Shown here: piece after piece, positions 59,570 to 64,000 of the stretch
Position numbering within the stretch: the stretch's first letter is position 1
Layout: each line of letters opens with the position of its first letter
From: Tenebrio molitor
Lineage: Eukaryota; Arthropoda; Insecta; Coleoptera; Tenebrionidae
Length of the DNA stretch: 64,000 bases
Assembly: GCF_963966145.1 (NCBI RefSeq)
Contig: NC_091047.1
Location: 30,194,001 to 30,258,000 of the forward strand
Reading direction: 5' to 3'
Position numbers and translations under genes: made by a program
The notes under the pieces: model-generated
Databases searched by the model: none
What the model was told of the DNA's origin: nothing
Seen by the model: the letters and a program-made list of their open reading frames with translations, nothing else

Positions 59570-61453
59570 TGTAGTGACCCAGTTTAAAATTTAAACTTAA
59601 ATTTCCGGTACCGCCACAACAGCGCGCCAAATATGAAGGTACTAGCGGCTAGACTAGGAACTGCGAGCGGAAATATATCGGGGGATGAAACGGGCTCGCG
59701 CGGGCGGTTGAAGGGGGTAGGTCACTTGTGTTTGGTTTTTCGAAACGAACAGACCTTGCGAAGAGCGATCCAATATTCCAAAAATCTGTAAGTTACATCT
59801 GAACCGATTACACTACCGTTCCGAGTACATATTTTGTGTCCCCGTGAAGAATCCGGCGTTTTTTTTTAATTCACCTGGGTAATTTATCCCACTTTCGTTG
59901 CTTTTTTTTTGTGTTTTGTTTTGGGACCAGGACCACGTGGTAAGGGTATGTTGTAGATTTCATTTTGTTGCATGCTGTTTCTTTAAGAAGCGCCCATTTG
60001 TTAATTTTAAGTGTTATCTTTCTCCCGGGAGGTTCTTTTTTTAGCAATCTGGTAATTTCTAAAATACGGAGCCGTCGTCCGAACCGCGTGCGTCCATTTT
60101 GTTTTTGTTCTTCACTAACATTTTCTAACGGCACTCGACCCGCCATTTTCTTTTGTTTAACATTACCAGCGATTATTGTATTCGCGATTTATGTTGTTTA
60201 CTGCCATTTGTGCCATTTAAAGTGGTTCTATTTTATCGTTATTTAACTTCACGTTTTGTTCTCTTTTATTTCCTCATTGTTTAATGTTGCGGTTTGTTTT
60301 TGCTTATGTTATCCTTGTTTAATGTTGCGTTTTGTTTTGTGTATTTGATCATTGTTTAATGTTGCGCTTTGTTGTGTTGAATTTTCGCATCGTTTAATGT
60401 TACGCGTTGTTCGATAGAATTAAACCCGGGTTATTCCTTCGTGCTGTTGCTAGATTTCGGAAAAGTTAAAGTAAAATGTTGTAAGTGCGCCCCTGTGGGA
60501 GCTAGGTGACAATCAGGAAGTGGTGGGGTTGTTTAGTAAATTTCTGTGGAAGCCACGGTTATTTAGAGCCGTTAGCGGGGACGGACCTTAGTCTTTGCGG
60601 GAGCGGCGTCGGGATGTTTTCGTGAAGCTTCCGTCGACGGTTATAGAGACTTTGGGGTTTTGTCCGGAAACGGTTGGTTGGGGACGGCGGACCTAGGTCT
60701 TTGCGGCTGCGGTCTAGGAATGCTACTCGTACGACCCCGAAACGCTCTGTCACTCTTGCTGGGTCGGTGAAATAGTCTGACGTTCATTAATACCCCGAAT
60801 ATCTATAAACGTCGCTTGATTTCAAGATGATTCAGATTATTCTTCTGAGTCCCCTCGCAGCCGAAAGTTTGTTACCTCCAGCTCTAAGCTCCCGAAGGCG
60901 TACCTTGACCGCGTAGTTCCGAGTTAAACATTGTTTTTGTAATTAATCGAATTGTAAAATATGAGTAATACCTGGGATACGGTTTTTTGAAGAGGGTTTT
61001 TCATCCGTCCCTGTCTGTAATAACTGCCTTATAATTTGTTTACTTGTTTTGCAAGCTTTAAACTGTCATTTTGTCTGTCATGTGCCCGTTTTTCTGTTAT
61101 TTGAAATATTGTTGCATTCATCTTGTCGTTTATCTTTGTGATGTACTCTACTAGTTAATTTCTTGTACTTCGTTAAACTTAATTTCTGTCCTTTGTATTC
61201 GTTCCAATTTCTTTTTCATCAAAGTTATTACAGACATTTTTAATAAAAGGTATTTTGCGTCCCTCACATGTGTGTTTTATTTGCGGCACTCTTCCGACTG
61301 GAACCCTCACCGTTTGCATTCCGAACCTTTTCCGCCAAAAGAAAATCACAACGTAGGGCTCCTCCGATTCGATGACGATCACGACCACATTTGTTACCGT
61401 TTTGCGCAGGTTCAAATATTTGGCGGAAAAAGTAATGAATTCAAATCATTTCA
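59570..61453. mobile_element. Probable solo LTR inside the MULE, GGGG duplication
   Basis: TGTAGTGACC... to ...ATTTCA, flanked by GGGG at 59566-59569 and 61454-61457. Excision with one GGGG restores the MULE frame (DRGELVFY). It is GC-rich in parts, with an aataaa at about 61239. Terminal inversion is only TG...CA and the duplication is low-complexity, so the LTR label is less sure than the fact of an insertion. A minus-strand frame at 60146-59871 (MAGRVPLENVSEEQKQNGR...) and one at 61415-61179 are unrecognised. Confidence 0.55.
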
Positions 61454-61460
61454 GGGGAAT

Positions 61461-63121
61461 TAGTATTTTACAGTAGAAGTCCGTTAGGATAGCCTTTACT
61501 GCCGAGCCAGAGATTTTGTGAGACGAGCTCGCAGAGCGAGTCGAATAATACTGGCGAGGCTGTAAAGGCCCTAACGGACGTGTATTGTACAATAGTTTTT
61601 TTAATATCTCTACGATTCGTTCACAATTATCTTTTTGAAATAAATTTTTTTCGACGCCATCGAAAAAACCGAATGATTAATAAGTGTGCGGAGGACGTCG
61701 TCATGTCAACCGTTGTTTGTGAAAAAAAATTGTTTCAATGTTTTTTGTCAGATTTGTTCAACGCTTAACTTTCCGTTGAAAATAAATGAATGAAATCAAT
61801 AAAAAGTCACAATCAAGATATGCCCGATGTCCGGAAGTGAGGTATCGTTATTGCCTGCAAAATCGCGCTTGTGTTAGTCTTAAAATTGTGAAGCATCATC
61901 TTCGATCTTGTCTACATTTGCTGCTGTTTGTCAGATTTGTTCAACACTTAACTTTCCGTTGAAAATAAACGACTGAAATCAATAAAAAATCCGCGATCAA
62001 GATATTCCCGATTTCCGGATGGCCGCAGAGCAAGTGAGGTCATCGTTATTCCCTGCAAAATCGTGTTGGTGTTAAAATTCTGAAGCATAATCTTCGATCT
62101 CGTCTACAGCTGCTAGTGGCATACGGATTTCGATTAATTCAAGGTGTGTCCCATAACATTAAACATTAATTATTGTACCAATTGTAAAAAAGTTGAAAAA
62201 TAAAGTTTAGTTCTACGTTGCTATAGTTATTTAGTCATTCATAACGGCCGCTCCCGCTCATAACGGACACCCTTAACGGACTCCGGCCGTTATGAGGTTG
62301 TTTACATGGTGACAAACAATCCGGAAAGCCACCTTTAACAACTAGGTATTACAAAATAGTATTTTACAGTAGAAGTCCGTTAGGATAGCCTTTACTGCCG
62401 AGCCAGAGATTTTGTGAGACGAGCTCGCAGAGCGAGTCGAATAATACTGGCGAGGCTGTAAAGGCCCTAACGGACGTGTATTGTACAATAGTTTTTGTGA
62501 TATCTCTACGATTCGTTCACAATTATCTTTTTAAAATACATTTTTTTCAACGAAAAAACCGACTGATTAATAAGTGTGGAGTACGTCGTCGTGTCAACCG
62601 TTGTTTGTGAAAAAAAATTGTTTCAATGTTGTTTGTCAGATTTGTTCAACGCTTAACTTTCCGTTGAAAGTAAATGAATGAAATCAATAAAAAATCGCAA
62701 TCAAGATATGCCCGATGTCCGGAAGCGAGGTATCGTTATTGCCTGCAAAATCGCGCTTGTGTTAGTCTTAAAATTGTGAAGCATCATCTTCGATCTTGTC
62801 TACATTTGCTGCTGTTTGTGAGATTTGTTCAACACTTAACTTTCTGTTGAAAATAAACGACTGAAATCAATAAAAAATCACGATCAAGATATTCCCTGCA
62901 AAATCGCGCTTGTGTTGGTGTTAAAAGTCTGAAGCATCATCTTCGATCTCGTCTACATCTGCTAGTGGCATACGGATTTCGATTAATTCAAGGTGTGTCC
63001 CATAACGTTAAACATTAATTACTGTACCAATTGTTTAGATCTACGTTGCTATAGTTATTTAGTCATTTATAACGGCCGCTCCTGCTCATAACGGACACCC
63101 TTAACGGACTCCGGCCGTTAT
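61461..63121. repeat. Tandem duplication (896 and 765 bp) of a hairpin unit within the MULE
   Basis: Unit 1 (61461-62356) and unit 2 (62357-63121) both start tagtattttacagtagaagt and share ataacggccgctc.cgctca and actccggccgttat near their ends. Unit 2 has two deletions (about 42 and 25 bp). The first ten bases (tagtatttta) continue the MULE reading frame in unit 1 and are repeated before unit 2, so flank plus insert was duplicated after insertion. Each unit has internal diverged repeats of about 200 bp (cttaactttccgttgaaa). The MULE resumes at 63117-63123. Confidence 0.8.
61479..61579. repeat. Hairpin of unit 1 (second copy at 62375-62475)
   Basis: GTCCGTTAGGATAGCCTTTAC pairs with GTAAAGGCCCTAACGGAC. 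The loop contains gagctcgcagagcgagtcg. Near-identical in both units. Confidence 0.75.
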
Positions 63122-63975
63122 CATCATGTTTGGCACGGCAAGGAATATTGCACTGCTAAATGAATTTCCACACTGGTGCGTTGATGGGACATTTAAGGTA
63201 GCTCCACAATTCTTCACTCAAGTGTATACTGTTCACGCATTGATCAACAACAGAGCTCTACCTATGATACGAGTATATGTACTATTAAACAATAAACAAC
63301 AGGCAACGTATAAGAGAGTATTTGAGAAGTTGATGGAAGTTGAGGCAACGCTAAGACCTGAAAGCATAGTAACCGATTTTGAAATATCCGCAATCAACGC
63401 CATAAATGAGGTTTTTCCAAATGCACAAATTACAGGATGCATGTTTCATCTGGCCCAAAATCTTTGGAAAAAAAATCAAAAAACCCATTTAGTTGAATGC
63501 TACAGAGAAAATGACACAAGAAAAAAATGTAAGATGTTATTAGCATTAAGTTATGTTCCTGTAAAGGATGTACAATTTGCTTTCGAAATTATTACTGAAA
63601 ATTTTCCGGACGAACTGAAACCGTTAATAGATTATTGGGAAAACTACTATGTTGGTAGAAGAATTCTCAATGTACGACCAAGATTTGAAATTAACATTTG
63701 TCTTGTCTAAAACAAATAATTCTGTGGAAGCATGGCACAATTCATTTCAGAAAAGTTTAGATTGTCATCATCCCTGTGTATCCAAGTTACTGATGCATTT
63801 AAAGAAAGAACAAAGTTTTACAGAGACCTTCATTACGCGGCACCGCGCTGGTATCAGAGAACCAAAAAAACAAAGTACGTGCAGCTAAGAAGTAGGCTTA
63901 AAGTTCTGGCTGAAAACTATGCTTTTAGAAAAGTAGAGGATTATTTGGTTTCGGACGCACTTATTCTTTTATTGT
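63117..63975 (+). pseudogene. MULE transposase catalytic domain, two frameshifts
   Basis: IIMFGTARNIALLNEFPHW leads into CVDGTFKVAPQFFTQVYTVH (first catalytic D), SIVTDFEISAINAINEVFP (second D), GCMFHLAQNLWKK (C-x2-H) and, after a +1 shift near 63700, NNSVEAWHNSFQKSL (catalytic E). A second shift near 63870 gives YVQLRSRLKVLAENYAFRKV to the stop at about 63975. All three DDE residues are preserved, so inactivation is by frameshifts and insertions. D-G-T-F-K and N-S-[VI]-E-x-W-H are signatures of the MULE domain. Confidence 0.9.
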
Positions 63976-64000
63976 AATTATAATTGTTGTGGTTTACGTT

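Larger units (their letters stand above)
58887..64000 (+). mobile_element. FLYWCH/MULE (Mutator-like) transposon, incomplete at window edge
   Basis: It starts at GGCTCTGTAACTAAACAGCG, inside the MITE copy. Contents: subterminal repeats (58887-59110), FLYWCH zinc-finger exon-like ORF (59125-59569), two later insertions (59570-61453 and 61471-63121) and the MULE transposase core (63117-63975). The right terminus and target duplication lie beyond the window. The transposase is broken by insertions and frameshifts. Confidence 0.85.

Overview
The window looks like insect nuclear DNA, probably from a beetle. It is AT-rich, genes are split by introns (one only 57 bp), there is no operon structure, and most of the sequence is transposon debris. 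The beetle assignment is inference. No tRNA, rRNA or CRISPR array was seen.

The one host gene I can support is on the minus strand between 20034 and 4991. Six exons join with compatible phases and good splice sites. They encode a membrane-anchored synaptotagmin: a transmembrane segment and Cys-rich juxtamembrane region (19819-20034), a Ser/Pro-rich linker (12005-12278, 11384-11495) and a complete C2A domain (10047-10253, 5206-5314, 4991-5148). The C2A lacks the usual calcium-binding pattern and carries an RLYG...RM..E..IGE signature typical of the Syt14/16 group. The start codon, 5' UTR and promoter must lie right of 20034, and C2B must lie left of 4991. Neither could be found here.

Region by region: 1-4990 is the last visible intron, with a GC-rich unknown block, a 1.2 kb foldback element and four back-to-back palindromes. 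5315-20 kb holds the introns between exons, with MITEs (small inverted-repeat DNA elements). 20.2-23.2 kb has two copies of one MITE, one carrying a nested Tc1-like remnant whose empty site survives in the other copy. 26.8-31.0 kb is one CR1-like LINE split by a 2.6 kb terminal-inverted-repeat (TIR) element, which itself contains further elements. 34.3-35.8 kb is a solo LTR with a GTAC duplication. 36-48 kb is mostly MITEs and hairpins. 49-50 kb holds remnants of two other LINE types. 51.7-52.1 kb has a mariner-type transposase relic. 58.4-64 kb has a foldback MITE invaded by a FLYWCH/MULE transposon, itself broken by a solo-LTR-like block and a tandemly duplicated hairpin unit, and cut by the window edge.

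The host gene and the transposons show no functional link. The main interest is the nesting history, readable at base resolution from target duplications and internal empty sites, and a recurring class of hairpins with CTCG/CGAG-rich loops. I found no convincing new multi-gene system.
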